A DNA stretch of 64,000 nucleotides from Candidula unifasciata (GCA_905116865.2 CAJHNH020007534.1:489412-553411), one strand, 5' to 3'. Numbered from the stretch's first letter, positions 12,202-21,399 are shown. Made by a program: numbers and translations. The notes: a model not told the origin generated them from the sequence alone.

Positions 12202-15200
12202 AGTGTGTGAATATATATATATATACACACACATATTATTATAAAAAGTGAACCACATTTTTTCCAAACCTTTAGCTGTACTGGATGTTTAGGGCTAGAC
12301 CTTATATATACATACATATATTTTGAGCTGAAATGATATAGAAATATTCTCAGAATACCATATCCCCCAAAAGAAAAACAAATACTGACATTCTAAAAGG
12401 TCTGGTATATATACATATATATCGAGCTGAAATGATACAGAAATATTCTCAGAATACTGTGTCGCAGAAAGAAAAAGAAATACTGACATTCTAACTGGTG
12501 ACGACAGATGGTACCAGCCCGTTGTAAAAAGTGACTAACGTAAGCTTTTTCTGAAATGAGAAGTGTTGGGACAAAGAGGCAGATTTGACAGCTTAGTTGT
12601 AAAACACAACACAACGACGTGCCAACCGCAAGAAACCCGGTTTTTCCTACTTTTACAAGTTTTTAATATGACATGTTTGGGCAGTTACCACCACATGCCT
12701 ATAACAACTATGATGCTGGTTGCAACTGCATACATAGTGTGTATGCTTTGTAGGTATGATTATATTGAACCCATCCCCTCCACCCAATAATAATAATAAT
12801 TTTAGGTACTTTCATTTTAAGTTACCCCAATGATGTCCTGATGACGTCACGGGACAGTCAAATAATTTTGAGGGTGGTAAGATAGGGCATTTCTAGCACG
12901 TTGCCAAGGTTTGGCGGGCGTTGCCAAGGCTATGGCGGGCGTTGCCAAGGCTTTGACGGGCGTTGCCAAGGCTTTGTCGGGCGTTGTCAAGGCTTTGACG
13001 GGCGTTGCCAAGGCTTTGGCGGGCGTTGCCAAGGCTTTGGCAGGCATTGCCAAAGGACCCACTTCGCACCTCTTACTTGTCATATTTTTCCAGTCTTCAT
13101 CGGGGCTAGGCATGTCGCCGAATACTACTGTGTAATGGCGCAACTAATTACGGGAGGTTTGTGCCAGTACATTATTATTGAATCCTGCAGTGATCGGCGG
13201 AGAGAACACCACTGTTGAAATTGATTAAAGTCTGTTTGCAAGGCGGAAAAATCATGTAGGGCGTGTGTTTCCACAACATTGGGTGATAGTCTGTCGCCAG
13301 ACGGGCAAATACTTTATGTTCTGTGTTCCAGACAGAAAAGCAGAGAATCTTCTGCCGATCATTGGCACAACCATCAGACCCGACACGACAGTAGTCTCTG
13401 ACCTATGGCGTGCGTACAATGGAATTGAGAATGATCCTGGATTGACGCATTTCACCGTTAATCACTCCATCAATTTTGTCGACATAACCATAGGTGAGCA
13501 TACGCAATGCATCGAACGTTTGTGGATGTCGGCAAAGGAGAGAAACAAGGGCCAGACTGGGACCCACAGACATTAGGCTCCTACATGTGTGAGTTGATGT
13601 GGCGTAGAAGCGCTTAACGTTGCTAAAGTGCAACATTGTTGTGATTGTCAATTCGTACGTGAACCAAGCAGTATACATTTACAATGACTGGCCCCTATTA
13701 GAACCCCCACAGTACCCCAATTGGTCTTCTCTGATTGTACATAGATTTTCTCAGATTGCACATAGATTTTCTCCAGTTGCACATAGAGTTTCACACACAC
13801 ACAAATGTACTGCTAATTATAATTAATTGCATACCCGTGTTACTGCTCTTATGTTTGTTTCAATAAATAATTCTTGGGTGATCCGTTGCTAAAAGTAAGA
13901 GCTAAAGTTTACAATTTAAACTGAAAAAAAAAGTCGCGTTTTTTCTCTTGTTTTACCGAGTAGTGATTTTGAGAATGATAAAGGCGCATTTATTTCTGAT
14001 AAAAGTGTGAAAAGGTCATTTGTTTATATTTTTTTTTTTTTACAGGGCGAAAAGGTATCAGTGAACAGAGCTGAGTTTCAAAAACTGACGTTACAGCACT
14101 CAGGACATTCCCACAAATGCTCTATCCCTATCTTTAGCAGCCAGAGAAGGGTTCCAACTCTGATAGTACCAGTACTGTTGAACATAGAATAAGTTATATA
14201 ACTACTCGTATCTTAAAAGTGTGCTATCAGTAGAAGCTACCAGCCTACAAGTATTCTTGTGACTCACCTCCATCTTTAGCCTGGTAGTTGTTACACGTCT
14301 CATCGGGGATGCCCGTGTTATGAGCATACTGCCACACTGCTCTGTCATCTCCACCTTCACAGCTGCTGAAGGCATTGGCGCAGTCGATTACCTGCTGGAC
14401 TGACAAGTAGGCACTGGGCCATGCTCCCCCTCGCTTGATGTTGATGCGGTCTGCGAAGGCACTGGTTGAGCCCATAGCCCAGCATGATCCACAATCTGAT
14501 GGGTTATGAAAAATTAGTCACTGTGAATGTCATTACGAAAATATTATTGCTGTTAGACCAACAATGAAAACTCTGTTACTATATAAAATTGATTAAGAAA
14601 CTGTTGCTAGAAAACTGAATTAAAAACAATCACTATGAAACAAAACATGAAAAGTGTCGCTACGTAACTGATTACACACACTGTCGCTACAAAACTGAAT
14701 ACACAAGTTGTCCCAATAAAACATAATTTAAAAAAAATTATATTCTTCTTCTTCGTCAATGTCCTGGCTGTTCCTCCACTTCTGGACTTTGGTTGTTCCA
14801 GGACTTGAGTTGCCTGTTTACACCAGTTTTACATCTCTGGCTTTTGTGTGAACAGATTAGTTATTACCTGTGAAAGGAGAGACAAAGGTATAAATGATAT
14901 TATCAGTCAGACTGTAGGAAAACACTGTGTAGCAAATTCAGTGAAAACAGAAGATCAAATGGTTTGGTCTTTTAGTAAGAATGCAGGCACTATACATGAA
15001 CAGATTTGAAGCTAAAGCAAGAGGCCGCTTTATGAAAATATGGATTGATGACATTAAAGAATGATAATAGCCAATGCTAGCCATCATTCAATGGATTTCA
15101 AATTGTTCCTCTCCACAACGCTTAAAGGCAGAAGTGGAAACTGATGATGATGATACACCCTGCCACTGAAGCAAAAAACTATCCTACACTATCTACACTG

Positions 15201-18200
15201 ACAGGCGCCTGGTTCTGAACTAGTTTCTAAGATGACCGCAGAGATGTGTCTGTAGATAGGGTTTGACCTGTAGGAGCTCTAGTTTTAATGCTGTTTCTTA
15301 AAGCTGGAGGGGAGGAGAGGTACAGAGAGACAGAGAGAGAAGATGCTGGACAGTCTGACATCATGGCATGGAGGATCGTCTGTGTCAGAGTTGACTGAAA
15401 GTACACGAGACAGAAAGTTGTGGATAGACATGACTAGCAACACCACAACTTTGAGAAGAAGATCTGTATAACATTGCTCTCTGTGGTGCCCTGTCTGTAG
15501 CCATTCTTTTTACATAGCAAAACCATAGTGATGTTACACCATATAATTTCTTCTATTGTACACAGGCACCTGTTAACTATTGCTGTTTTTATACTATCAT
15601 GTTGAAATGTGAAAGTATTCTTCTGGTTTCACTTGCTGCGAACTCCAGCAGAAAGTCGTGGCTGTTCGGCGAGGTCTGGGTTTTTGGTCCTCTTGCAGAA
15701 CCTGAATATTGAGTTCACATTCGTTTTACAAGTTTGGTTTATCCGTATGCAGACTGTTCGCTTCCTTGCCTCTAAGGCATATGTACTTCAAAGAAAAGTC
15801 CTATCTACGCCGGCCAGGCCTCCAGTAACGAACCTATTTCTCGGATGACCATGGAAAAGTGGGGACAGGTCTCTTGACCAGTTTGAGCTCTGGTCCTAGT
15901 GGCCCAGAAGTGGTGTTTGACCTCTAAAACCCGAGGGTATACGAAGAAAAGGAAGCAAAAACTTACACTGGGGAATGTGCTGATTACGTGTGGTACTTGC
16001 ATAGTTTTTCCCGCCAACATTTCTCCAATCAAACGCGGCTGGGAGAGCTGCAATATACGCTGGATCTTCAAATGCACGAGGCTTGGTTCTGAATTGACAG
16101 TGAAGTGTTATGTATAGTTTACCAAATTCAGTAATCATATTACTGACATTTTACACAACAGCTTAATTTGAAATTAATTTCATTTGCTGTATATTCTAAT
16201 ATGGCGGCGTCCGTGGCTCAGGCGTTGCGAGTCCAACTCGTAATTCCAAAGTACAGCCATCAAAACCCACTGCTGGCTGCGTGGATTTTTATCATGGTAT
16301 GGGGCGCCGCAAGTCGACCCAGCCTAAAATGGATACCAGTATGTATGTCCTGGGGAAGTAAAGACGGCCGGCGTAATGCTGACCATATTACCCAACAAGT
16401 GCCGATTTGTCTGAGAAAAAAAAATATGGGTGCTCTTCCCATATTCCCGATGCGCCTAAAGGCATGAAAAGGGATCTCTCCTTTACTTTTACTATTTACT
16501 TTTATATATTTAAATATGGAGAATGAAAAGTAAGAACAAAATTCATTATCTATTTAAATCACCACAAAATACTGAACCATGCGGGCATTTAGACTGTAAT
16601 GGTTGTGGCAAACAGACAGACAAAAACTGAAACATAAAACAGTTGTTTGGGAGTAGAACTTGAGGCAGACCAAGAAGATTGTGGAGTGACAAAATGCAGG
16701 CAGACTTACAAACATTTGGAGTCACCATGTAAAGGAGAAAGCTGGTCAAAGAGATGAACGGAGGCTGGTGATATCTACAGCAGTGAACCTCAGGGGTTCG
16801 GAAAACAGAGGCTGACTTTTAATCAGGTTGCAACCGGTACTATTAGCATGTCAACTCATTGCTGGTTACTGAAGAAGGGGACGGAGCACATGTGGGAATG
16901 TCCCAAGTGCAGTGATGTAAACTCTTAATTCATTAATTAATTTATTTATTCATTCATTCAAGGGCTTCGAATGCTGAAGAAGAAGATAAAGAAAAAGAAG
17001 ATGAAAAATAAGAAGATATATGGTTTACAAAAATTGTTGAGTTCATGTTTCCCTTTCCATGTACACACTGTCTGACCTTTTATTCATACTTTCTCAGACT
17101 GTTTTACATCAGAGAGGTGTCACATTGTCTTGCCTCCAGTTACATCAGAACCGATGTCGCCTGTTTTTAACTGCACAACAACACAGCTTTCAACAACCCC
17201 AGAACATCTAGAACTGGCCCTAACCCAAACCCCCTACCCACAGCCTGAGCCTAGGTCTTTTGAAGAAAGCAGTACAACGTTGACACCCCTCTGACCTAGA
17301 TCAGACTGAAAAAGTATGTACATGGGCTGGGAAATGTGAACAGGTCCCAAACAAAAATTACGTAAGTAAAGTAAAACACACATTAACACACCTTCAGAGA
17401 CATTAGGTATATATGGCTAGAACTATATTTTATAGACCAATCGACACTCGGTAGATGACGTGGTCCACATCAGACCGATGGCCTTTACTTCCCAGGACTT
17501 CGCAAACTCTGCATTTAAGGCTGCTTCGACCCTGGCAGCCAATGTCATTTTGACAAATGTCTAGCTCCGTCAAGTGCCGGAACCCATGAACTTTGGATCC
17601 GCAAGTGTTAAGCTTACTGATCACAGTTTCTGTTGGCTATGAGGTCGACCAGCAGAGAAATGAAAACTGTATACACCAGGGAGATGAATGGTCGTAGACC
17701 ATGAGGCAGACCAAGAAGACGATGGAGAGATAATATCCAGACAGACCTGCAAACACTTGGTGTCACCAATTGGCAAGCAAAGGCCAACCAAAGAGATGAA
17801 TGGAGGCGGGTGATATATGCAGCAATGAAACTCAAGGACTCACTCGGAACGTTGAAGAAGAAGAGGAAGAATCAGGTCGACCAAGCCTAAAATGGTACCA
17901 AGAAATGTCCTGAGAAGTAAAAGTGACAGGTGTGATGTCGACCATATCACCCAATGAATGCCGATCAGTCCATAAAAAGACAGATCTAGCAACTACATGC
18001 CCAATGTACCAAATGTGGTAAAAATGCCTTTACTTACTATAACGCCATGACCTGATGATTCTTTATGGTTACTTGTATACTTACTTAACAAACTGAGTCG
18101 GGTCCGAAAAGTTGCTTTTCCTAATGTAGCATGGCGGAGAGTTTCTTCCTGTTTTTCTAGTAGGAACATCATTTTTCTCAGACTTCACAAGTCCTGGGGC

Positions 18201-18290
18201 AGATTCCTCGAAGATTTCTGACCTACATTCAACAAGGACCACAGTTGCTATAACAATGAACAAATACGAAGCAACTGATGATATTCCCAT
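1542..18290 (-). CDS. CTSZ: Cathepsin Z/X-like cysteine protease, copy A (7 exons)
   Basis: Papain-family (C1A) lysosomal carboxypeptidase-type protease of the cathepsin Z/X branch. The coding exons, on the complement, are 18290-18085, 16088-15967, 14495-14268, 11488-11338, 9178-9103, 4264-4178 and 1646-1542. All junctions are GT-AG and the joined frame is 324 residues, near the 303 of human cathepsin Z. Residues 1-22 form a signal peptide. Cys54 lies in the propeptide; the HIPQYCGSC segment has active-site Cys114; His264 and Asn284 complete the catalytic set. The HIP segment is diagnostic of cathepsin X. This is the most divergent of the three copies: it has one extra residue in exon 3 (AFSSCEGG where B and C have AGSC), and SCSMF where B and C have SCGI. 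Nothing is broken, so it is probably active or neofunctionalised. The start is chosen by alignment with B and C (MGxxxV); an upstream in-frame ATG at 18308 has no counterpart there. Family is certain from motifs; activity is inferred. Confidence 0.93.
1771..1990 (+). repeat. GAA-tailed short element
   Basis: Starts tgtgtgggttccatgg and ends gtgaacgctaac before a GA-rich tail. In intron 6 of copy A. Confidence 0.65.
2065..2440 (-). mobile_element. LINE 3' fragment
   Basis: The same tail recurs at 4375-4735, 14860-15180, 24555-25010 and 45580-46330: a stretch before RRRWIDDIKE then a conserved 3' non-coding end. Confidence 0.6.
2538..2765 (+). mobile_element. tRNA-headed SINE (family 3)
   Basis: The head has an A-box-like tctgtggctaaggcg and a B box gggtccgatcccagc. 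The body, containing ttttgacagtggtat and ending ggttctgcaacgtc, is shared with 54210-54430. Confidence 0.75.
3010..3500 (-). mobile_element. LINE ORF2 C-terminal fragment
   Basis: Reads [20 protein letters not shown] in one frame with frameshifts, preceded by QLRWFGHEI; this is typical of the C-terminal end of endonuclease-RT type LINEs. Decayed. Confidence 0.7.
3630..4010 (-). mobile_element. LINE ORF2 C-terminal fragment
   Basis: Reads [20 protein letters not shown] and then a GRP-like linker, a LINE C-terminus. Related pieces lie at 35960-36310, 53925-54210, 56025-56290 and 60310-60790. Confidence 0.7.
4178..4264 (-). CDS. CTSZ: cathepsin Z copy A exon 6 (catalytic His and Asn)
   Basis: An 87-nt phase-0 exon encoding [11 protein letters not shown] with His264 and [11 protein letters not shown] with Asn284. 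Confidence 0.92.
4375..5560. mobile_element. LINE fragments in both orientations, broken by a MITE
   Basis: 4375-4735 is a plus-strand LINE tail ending in a GATGAT microsatellite. 4900-5196 matches, on the minus strand, the upstream part of the LINE at 45580-46330. The minus-strand part is interrupted at 5197 by the inverted-repeat element. A 17-bp poly(C) lies at 4782-4798. Confidence 0.6.
5205..5498. mobile_element. Inverted-repeat MITE with 8-bp target duplication
   Basis: Ends GGTGCTTTATTAATATCCT and its reverse complement, a perfect 19-bp terminal inverted repeat. The flanks are caactgtg (5197-5204) and caactatg (5499-5506), an 8-bp duplication with one mismatch. The superfamily is not clear; 8 bp suits hAT or P-like elements. 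Confidence 0.8.
5575..7985. repeat. 19-bp minisatellite, about 2.4 kb
   Basis: About 125 units close to ggatccagctatcagtcag, inside intron 5 of copy A. Because 19 is not a multiple of three and the unit has few stops, long false reading frames appear with a 19-residue (57-bp) cycle. A block near 6030-6420 is repeated near 6880-7270, about 850 bp away, so the array has a higher-order structure. Confidence 0.95.
8130..8255 (-). mobile_element. SINE family 1, tRNA-like head
   Basis: On the minus strand, gtggctagatgctcg then ggtttggttcctg, matching the head of the copy at 42956-43225. Confidence 0.6.
8560..8990 (-). mobile_element. LINE ORF2 C-terminal fragment
   Basis: Reads [20 protein letters not shown] then [14 protein letters not shown], a LINE C-terminal signature. 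Just before it, 8498-8523 is a 26-base poly(G). Confidence 0.75.
9013..9095 (-). mobile_element. SINE family 1, 3' fragment next to exon 5
   Basis: Contains ggatcttttact and gctaggcctatatttt, matching the 3' body of the family. It ends about 8 bp from the copy A exon 5 donor. Confidence 0.65.
9103..9178 (-). CDS. CTSZ: cathepsin Z copy A exon 5
   Basis: A 76-nt exon, too short to show as a long open frame. It was found by position, phase and the motif [15 protein letters not shown]. The acceptor is ctag and the donor gtgagt. It opens SCSMF instead of SCGI, a substitution specific to this copy. Confidence 0.83.
9265..9560 (-). repeat. GAA-tailed short element
   Basis: On the plus strand it reads ttcgcctcaccggctgtaaa through to cccacacggggag, a nearly full-length copy. 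In intron 4 of copy A. Confidence 0.75.
9665..10080 (-). mobile_element. Jockey-type LINE 3' fragment
   Basis: Reads [20 protein letters not shown], the end of an RNase H domain, followed by the TGAIEIGTL tail. Confidence 0.75.
10080..10610. other. No gene; short repeat match only
   Basis: No exon or known domain seen. 10150-10245 resembles, in opposite orientation, part of the SINE-like repeat at 48420-48690. Confidence 0.5.
10612..10880 (-). mobile_element. SINE family 1, full-length
   Basis: The minus strand starts with tRNA-like gccatggccgagcggctaga and a B box ggttcgctccc. It then has the shared body word ggtcgacccagcctt and ends in tcctttacctttac. Confidence 0.8.
10900..11215 (-). mobile_element. 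LINE 3' fragment
   Basis: Matches the LINE at 49340-49690 (words tcacctgcctcca and gttggtgacacca on the plus strand). Decayed. Confidence 0.6.
11338..11488 (-). CDS. CTSZ: cathepsin Z copy A exon 4
   Basis: Encodes the Cys-rich segment ENTCKTC, then [18 protein letters not shown] and NGPI, matching the middle of cathepsin Z. The first Glu codon is split over the exon 3/4 junction. Confidence 0.93.
11895..12160 (+). repeat. GAA-family short element with poly(C) and AT/GT microsatellite
   Basis: Copy carrying a 19-base poly(C) at 11936-11954. Where the GAA tail is expected it instead runs into (AT)n(GT)n(AT)n(AC)n at 12161-12234. Confidence 0.65.
12315..12500. repeat. Two diverged ~98-bp tandem copies
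   Basis: gagctgaaatgata recurs 98 bp apart, followed each time by agaaatattctcagaatac and ending ctgacattcta. Confidence 0.75.
12785..12875. mobile_element. Fragment of the inverted-repeat MITE
   Basis: Shares gatgacgtcacgggacagtc and gagggtggtaag with the MITE at 52515-52783. Confidence 0.55.
12897..13055. repeat. 21-bp minisatellite
   Basis: Seven to eight units of gttgccaaggctttggcgggc. Open in several frames as a 7-residue repeat, but no gene is implied. Confidence 0.9.
13187..13618 (+). pseudogene. Merlin-type (ISXO2/IS1595-like) transposase relic
   Basis: Merlin elements are DDE cut-and-paste DNA transposons related to bacterial IS1595. The frame reads GENTTVEID, an in-frame TAA at 13226-13228, then [69 protein letters not shown] and [10 protein letters not shown] one-base shift then gives [12 protein letters not shown]. 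The first Asp is in VEID, the second in VVSD and the Glu in IERLW, so the catalytic set is still recognisable. The stop and the shift show that it is dead. No N-terminus or terminal repeats could be defined. It lies in intron 3 of copy A. Confidence 0.85.
13620..14050. other. Non-coding stretch, no recognised element
   Basis: AT-rich. A three-fold ~18-bp motif around cagattgcacatagattt lies at 13735-13795. Nothing else is supported. Confidence 0.4.
14050..14195 (+). mobile_element. LINE tail fragment
   Basis: Contains the recurrent tail words acgttacagcactcaggaca and agaagggttccaactctgat, as in other Jockey-type tails here but in the opposite orientation. Confidence 0.4.
14268..14495 (-). 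CDS. CTSZ: cathepsin Z copy A exon 3 (active-site Cys)
   Basis: Carries [11 protein letters not shown] with catalytic Cys114, ADRINIKR, and [15 protein letters not shown], all near-identical to vertebrate cathepsin Z. It is 228 nt against 225 in copies B and C because of one extra codon in [11 protein letters not shown]. Confidence 0.95.
14745..14860 (-). repeat. GAA-tailed short element, partial
   Basis: Reads ttcttcttcttcgtc then ccacttctggactttgg, in intron 2 of copy A. Confidence 0.55.
14860..15480 (+). mobile_element. Two adjoining LINE tails
   Basis: 14860-15180 belongs to the family ending in a GATGAT microsatellite. 15280-15480 is a single-copy version of the sequence that forms the 84-bp minisatellite at 25578-26925 (words catggcatggaggatcgtct and gtggatagacatgac). 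Confidence 0.65.
15612..15870 (-). repeat. GAA-tailed short element, diverged
   Basis: Reads cgaactccagcagaaagt then ctgttcggcgaggtctggg on the plus strand. In intron 2 of copy A. Confidence 0.55.
15967..16088 (-). CDS. CTSZ: cathepsin Z copy A exon 2
   Basis: Encodes the end of the propeptide and the mature N-terminus ([10 protein letters not shown]), ending in the cathepsin-X mini-loop NQHIPQ. The final T of the exon makes Tyr110 with the next exon, giving HIPQYCGSC. Gln in HIPQ is the expected oxyanion-hole residue. Confidence 0.92.
16200..16490 (+). mobile_element. SINE family 1 with a different tRNA-like head
   Basis: The head reads cggcgtccgtggctcaggcg; the body keeps agtcgacccagcctaaaatg and the tail ctcctttacttttac. 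In intron 1 of copy A. Confidence 0.75.
16545..16930. mobile_element. LINE tail fragments
   Basis: 16640-16790 matches the tail seen at 49340-49690, in the opposite orientation. 16800-16930 matches the Jockey-type tail ending catgtgggaatgtccc. Confidence 0.55.
17150..17300. mobile_element. Fragment of the inverted-repeat MITE
   Basis: Shares aacatctagaactggcccta and the C-rich run after it with 52515-52783. Confidence 0.5.
17365..17870. mobile_element. Diverged SINE family 1 (minus) followed by LINE tail (plus)
   Basis: 17365-17625 has the family 1 body (atatggctagaactatattt) and head. 17640-17870 is a plus-strand LINE tail containing ggcagaccaagaag and tggtgtcaccaa. Confidence 0.6.
17872..18040 (+). 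mobile_element. SINE family 1, 3' part
   Basis: Begins aggtcgaccaagcctaaaat and ends tgcctttacttac, 45 bp from copy A exon 1. Confidence 0.65.
18085..18290 (-). CDS. CTSZ: cathepsin Z copy A exon 1 (signal peptide, propeptide)
   Basis: Starts [10 protein letters not shown] and has a hydrophobic core to about residue 20, then an acidic and basic propeptide with Cys54 in PPCYIRK and a possible N-glycosylation site NFS. Ends in phase 2 at a GTAAGT donor. Confidence 0.9.
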
Positions 18291-18344
18291 TTTTAAATGG
18301 ATGTGCAAACAAGTTTATAAAAAGTAAAGATGTTACAAATCAAA

Positions 18345-18510
18345 ACAAAGTGAATGTTGTCTCTGTGTCTTAGTCCAGCTATCATGTGCTTTTCTATGAA
18401 TTGGTCACGTGGTTTCTGTACCTTTAGTCAAGTGACTCAATGTCTTGTGATAAACTCTAATTTTCTGCACAACTTGGGTGCAATTAACTCCTCCAATTAT
18501 GGCTCAGATG
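18345..18510 (-). promoter_or_regulatory. Promoter block of cathepsin copy A with E-box
   Basis: This sequence aligns with the upstream regions of copies B and C. It contains CACGTG at 18406-18411 (in GTCACGTGGT), about 116 bp before the ATG, and GTCAAGTGAC at 18427-18436. GTCACGTGAC is the known CLEAR consensus of TFEB/TFE3-controlled lysosomal genes. No convincing TATA box was seen. Confidence 0.55.
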
Positions 18511-18669
18511 ATAAGAGTAATTGGTTACTCCAGTGTTTTCCATTTAGTGGTTCATGATATTTACATACATGCATGCATTCACACACGCACGCAAACATAC
18601 AAATCTTCAGCTTTAGAATGCATTGCTTTTTGTTACCTTAATACTCATAAATGATAATAAGTTCTTACC

Positions 18670-18935
18670 GTGCAGGTTCCAGGGGGAAAAGAATAGATCC
18701 ACTACCTCTCTAACAAGTGTGTTAAAAAAAAAAAAAAGTGGCTAATCAAAATCGGGAGGGGAGGGGAGATCTTAGAAGCCTAAGAGGGGTGGAACCAACA
18801 GTATGCAAACAAAGAAGCCAGATATGTAAAACGGATGTGCTCGCAAAATTAAAGTTCTGGAAAAAGACTAAAGTCCAGCGGTTGATAAACAACCAAAACT
18901 TTCCACAAACCTTAAAAAACAAGAGAGGTCTTCAG
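18670..18935 (+). repeat. GAA-family short element upstream of copy A
   Basis: Contains gaatagatccactacctctc, aaaacggatgtgctcgcaaa and gttgataaacaaccaaaact. Confidence 0.65.
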
Positions 18936-19046
18936 GTCTTAATTAACTGGGGCCCACTAGAAAGGTCCAAAAATAGTATTTTTCTTAATCTCTTAGACAC
19001 TGTTATATTTTCTAGTAACGTTTTATCAGCCACTATTTCATTGCAA

Positions 19047-19325
19047 AGTAAAGATCCCTTTTTCACGCCTTTAGGCGCATCGGGCATACAGGAAGAGCAC
19101 CCACATTTTGACAGACCAATCGGCACTACGTGGGTAATGTGGTCAGCATTACGCCGGCCGTCTTTACTGTCCCTAGGACATACATCCCAGTACCCATTTT
19201 AGGCTGGGTCGACCTGCGACATCTCATACCATGATAAAAATCCACGCAGCCAGCAGTGGGTTTCGACCACGGTACGTTGGAATTACGAGTCGGACTCGCA
19301 ACGCCTAAGCCACGGACGCCGCTTT
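19047..19325 (-). mobile_element. SINE family 1 with the alternative head
   Basis: The minus-strand head gcggcgtccgtggcttaggc matches 16200-16490. The body word is ggtcgacccagcctaaaatg. Confidence 0.75.
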
Positions 19326-19639
19326 CATTGTATATCTGTGTTTTTTTAAGTGTGTTAAATGTACTAAGAGGTAATACATTGCAAATAAATAACGCTTTTC
19401 CCCAACTATGCAACGATCTCATGTTAATGTTAGGCTCAGTTTACATACTCCCCGCCATATTTCGTCGTATCTCGTCATATGCAATTACTAGTCACACCAC
19501 GACCCATTGGAGAATATATATCGACCCTCTGGGACATTTTTGTGACGTCATAGGTTTTGGGCCAAGACACGACCCACCGGAAAATATCTATTCCAAAGGA
19601 GGCGGTGAGTCTAAAATGAAGCACAGAAACTGAATCACT

Positions 19640-21395
19640 TCCACTTCTTCTTCCACTTCTTCTGCGTTCGACATCAGTCATGCTAAACATTGAGTCCCGT
19701 CTGGGTCACAAATAGGACACCGGTCCCCCGTAGCTTCTCTCGCAATGTGGATCCCCTGGGCCAGATCCACAGTCTTTGCTGGGAGAGGTAAGGGCAGTAC
19801 TGCAGTATGTGCTCAGGGGTCTGTCTTTCTGCTCCACAATCACAGGCAGCAGATTCTTTTATGCCTATCCTGTACAGGTGTGCTCGAAGACCACAGTGTA
19901 CAGTCCAAAGTCTCAAAATTGTTGTTTGTTCTTTCCTGTTGAGTTTGTTTATGCTGTCACTCTCTGGTCTGTAATCTCCATTCTGCCTTCCCCACTTCCG
20001 CTTGAAAGACTGCTCTAGCGCTGTTTTTCTATTAGTAACTTTTCGTCCTTCTTAGGACGTTATTTTTTGTTATTTGAAGCCCCACTCTGGCTTTTGCCAG
20101 GGGCCGCAATATAGGCAGGTCATCATTATGGCCAAATGTCTGAACGCGGTTTCTGGGACCTCTCCACGGTGATCCTCATCCGCATGGTGGCACTTTGTGT
20201 CATCGGGTGTTTATCGCTTGTATGATGTCCTGGTGGGGTAAAAAATCCAATCCTAGCGCTGTTTTGATTTCCTTGTAGCTGTGTGGTGGATGAGGTTGTG
20301 GAAGATTACTCCCAGCTTTTGCAAACTAATCTGCTCTCTCATTTCCTTGAATACCACAGTGGGCTGGTATCAACTGCAAGACCAGTTCTGCTTCCTTGGA
20401 GAGTAAGCTAATGTTGGTCCTTAGATCTGCAATTAGTTTGTCTTGTTTTTTGCTTGATAGTGCTTGGAGAACAGACAATGAGTCACTAAGTATAACAATT
20501 TGGTGCCCTCTGTGTTCTTGAGTGATGAGATGTTGGATTGCAGAAAAGAGGGCAGTTGCCTCAGCTCTGAAGTTAGTGCAGATGTCATCTGCTGGTAGAG
20601 AGAGAGTTTCTGCTCTACTGCAAGGGGGTTTAATGTAAATTCCACAACCCCCTTTTCTGACTGCATATTTAGCAGAGCCGTCGGTGAAAACCTGAGTCCA
20701 AGTGGTGTTTGGATACTTCTCATCAAGCATAGCAAGAGCCAGGGTTCTCTGTTGTGTCTCCGTCTGGGCATCTTTTAAAGTGATCCCTGGTACCTTTAGG
20801 ACTACATTTGCCTTCTCTGGCTTGCTTGTCCATGATTCTGGCCTAAGTTTTTCGCACAGTGCAACATCTCTTTCAAGCAGATCTTGGTGCTGTCTGTACA
20901 GTTCTCTAGCAAGGTGGTTGGGGCTCTGACGCTTCAGAATGCTTTTTGGTCTCTCTTGAAATTTAAAATGCAGTGGGTGACTTTCAAGTCTTTTTAATTT
21001 CTCATACTGTAAAAGAGTTTTGTATTGTCTTCTGAGTTCGAGTGGTTCAGTATCTGCTATCCTATCTCTCTGATGGGGGTGGTTTTCATGACTCCGAGAA
21101 CAATCCTTAATCCCATATTCTGAACCTTGTCCAGTTTTCCTATTGTTGTCTTGGCTGCTGCAGACTTCCACTGGGATACACAAATCACGTCTTGTATTTC
21201 TACTATTTCCATTATTGCAGAATATTTCCTTGATGCGTGCCGCAGGTGTGCTTGCAATAAACCGCATGCGGCCCGTCAGTTTAACATTCCTGCTGTAAGA
21301 ATAAGCAGCTAGCTTTAAACTGTTGCATTCTGCAAAACTTGTTGCATTGTGTGTGCTAGAATGGTAGTTTCTGGCAGCTGAAACGGTATTCATGG
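19640..21395 (-). mobile_element. 5'-truncated Jockey-like LINE with RNase H, broken by a retroposon
   Basis: About 1.75 kb of ORF2 C-terminus on the minus strand. From 21393 an open stretch of 355 codons contains VFTDGSAKYAVRKGGCGIY (RNase H first Asp), ILSDSLSVLQAL and LIPAHCGIQGNERAD. Below the inserted retroposon the frame resumes with LRLWTVHCGLRAHLYRIG and a CDCGAERQTPEHILQYCP zinc-knuckle end. The RT domain is missing or decayed. The long frame and clear motifs suggest fairly recent arrival. It sits between copies A and B, pointing the same way as they do. Confidence 0.85.
20028..20252 (-). mobile_element. 225-bp retroposon, copy 1 (inside the LINE)
   Basis: Flanked by perfect 13-bp target duplications ctagcgctgtttt at 20015-20027 and 20253-20265. 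Near its 3' end is a hairpin CGTCCT-aaga-AGGACG. The related copies are 38315-38544 and 39204-39429. Confidence 0.85.
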
Positions 21396-21399
21396 CTGA

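Noticed and set aside
12847..13218. Three overlapping alanine/glycine-rich frames
   Set aside because: 21-bp tandem repeat read in several frames; no start context or domain.
18291..18308. Earlier start codon for copy A (MHIHLK extension)
   Set aside because: Copies B and C begin at the MG position; the extension would place a charged segment before the signal peptide.
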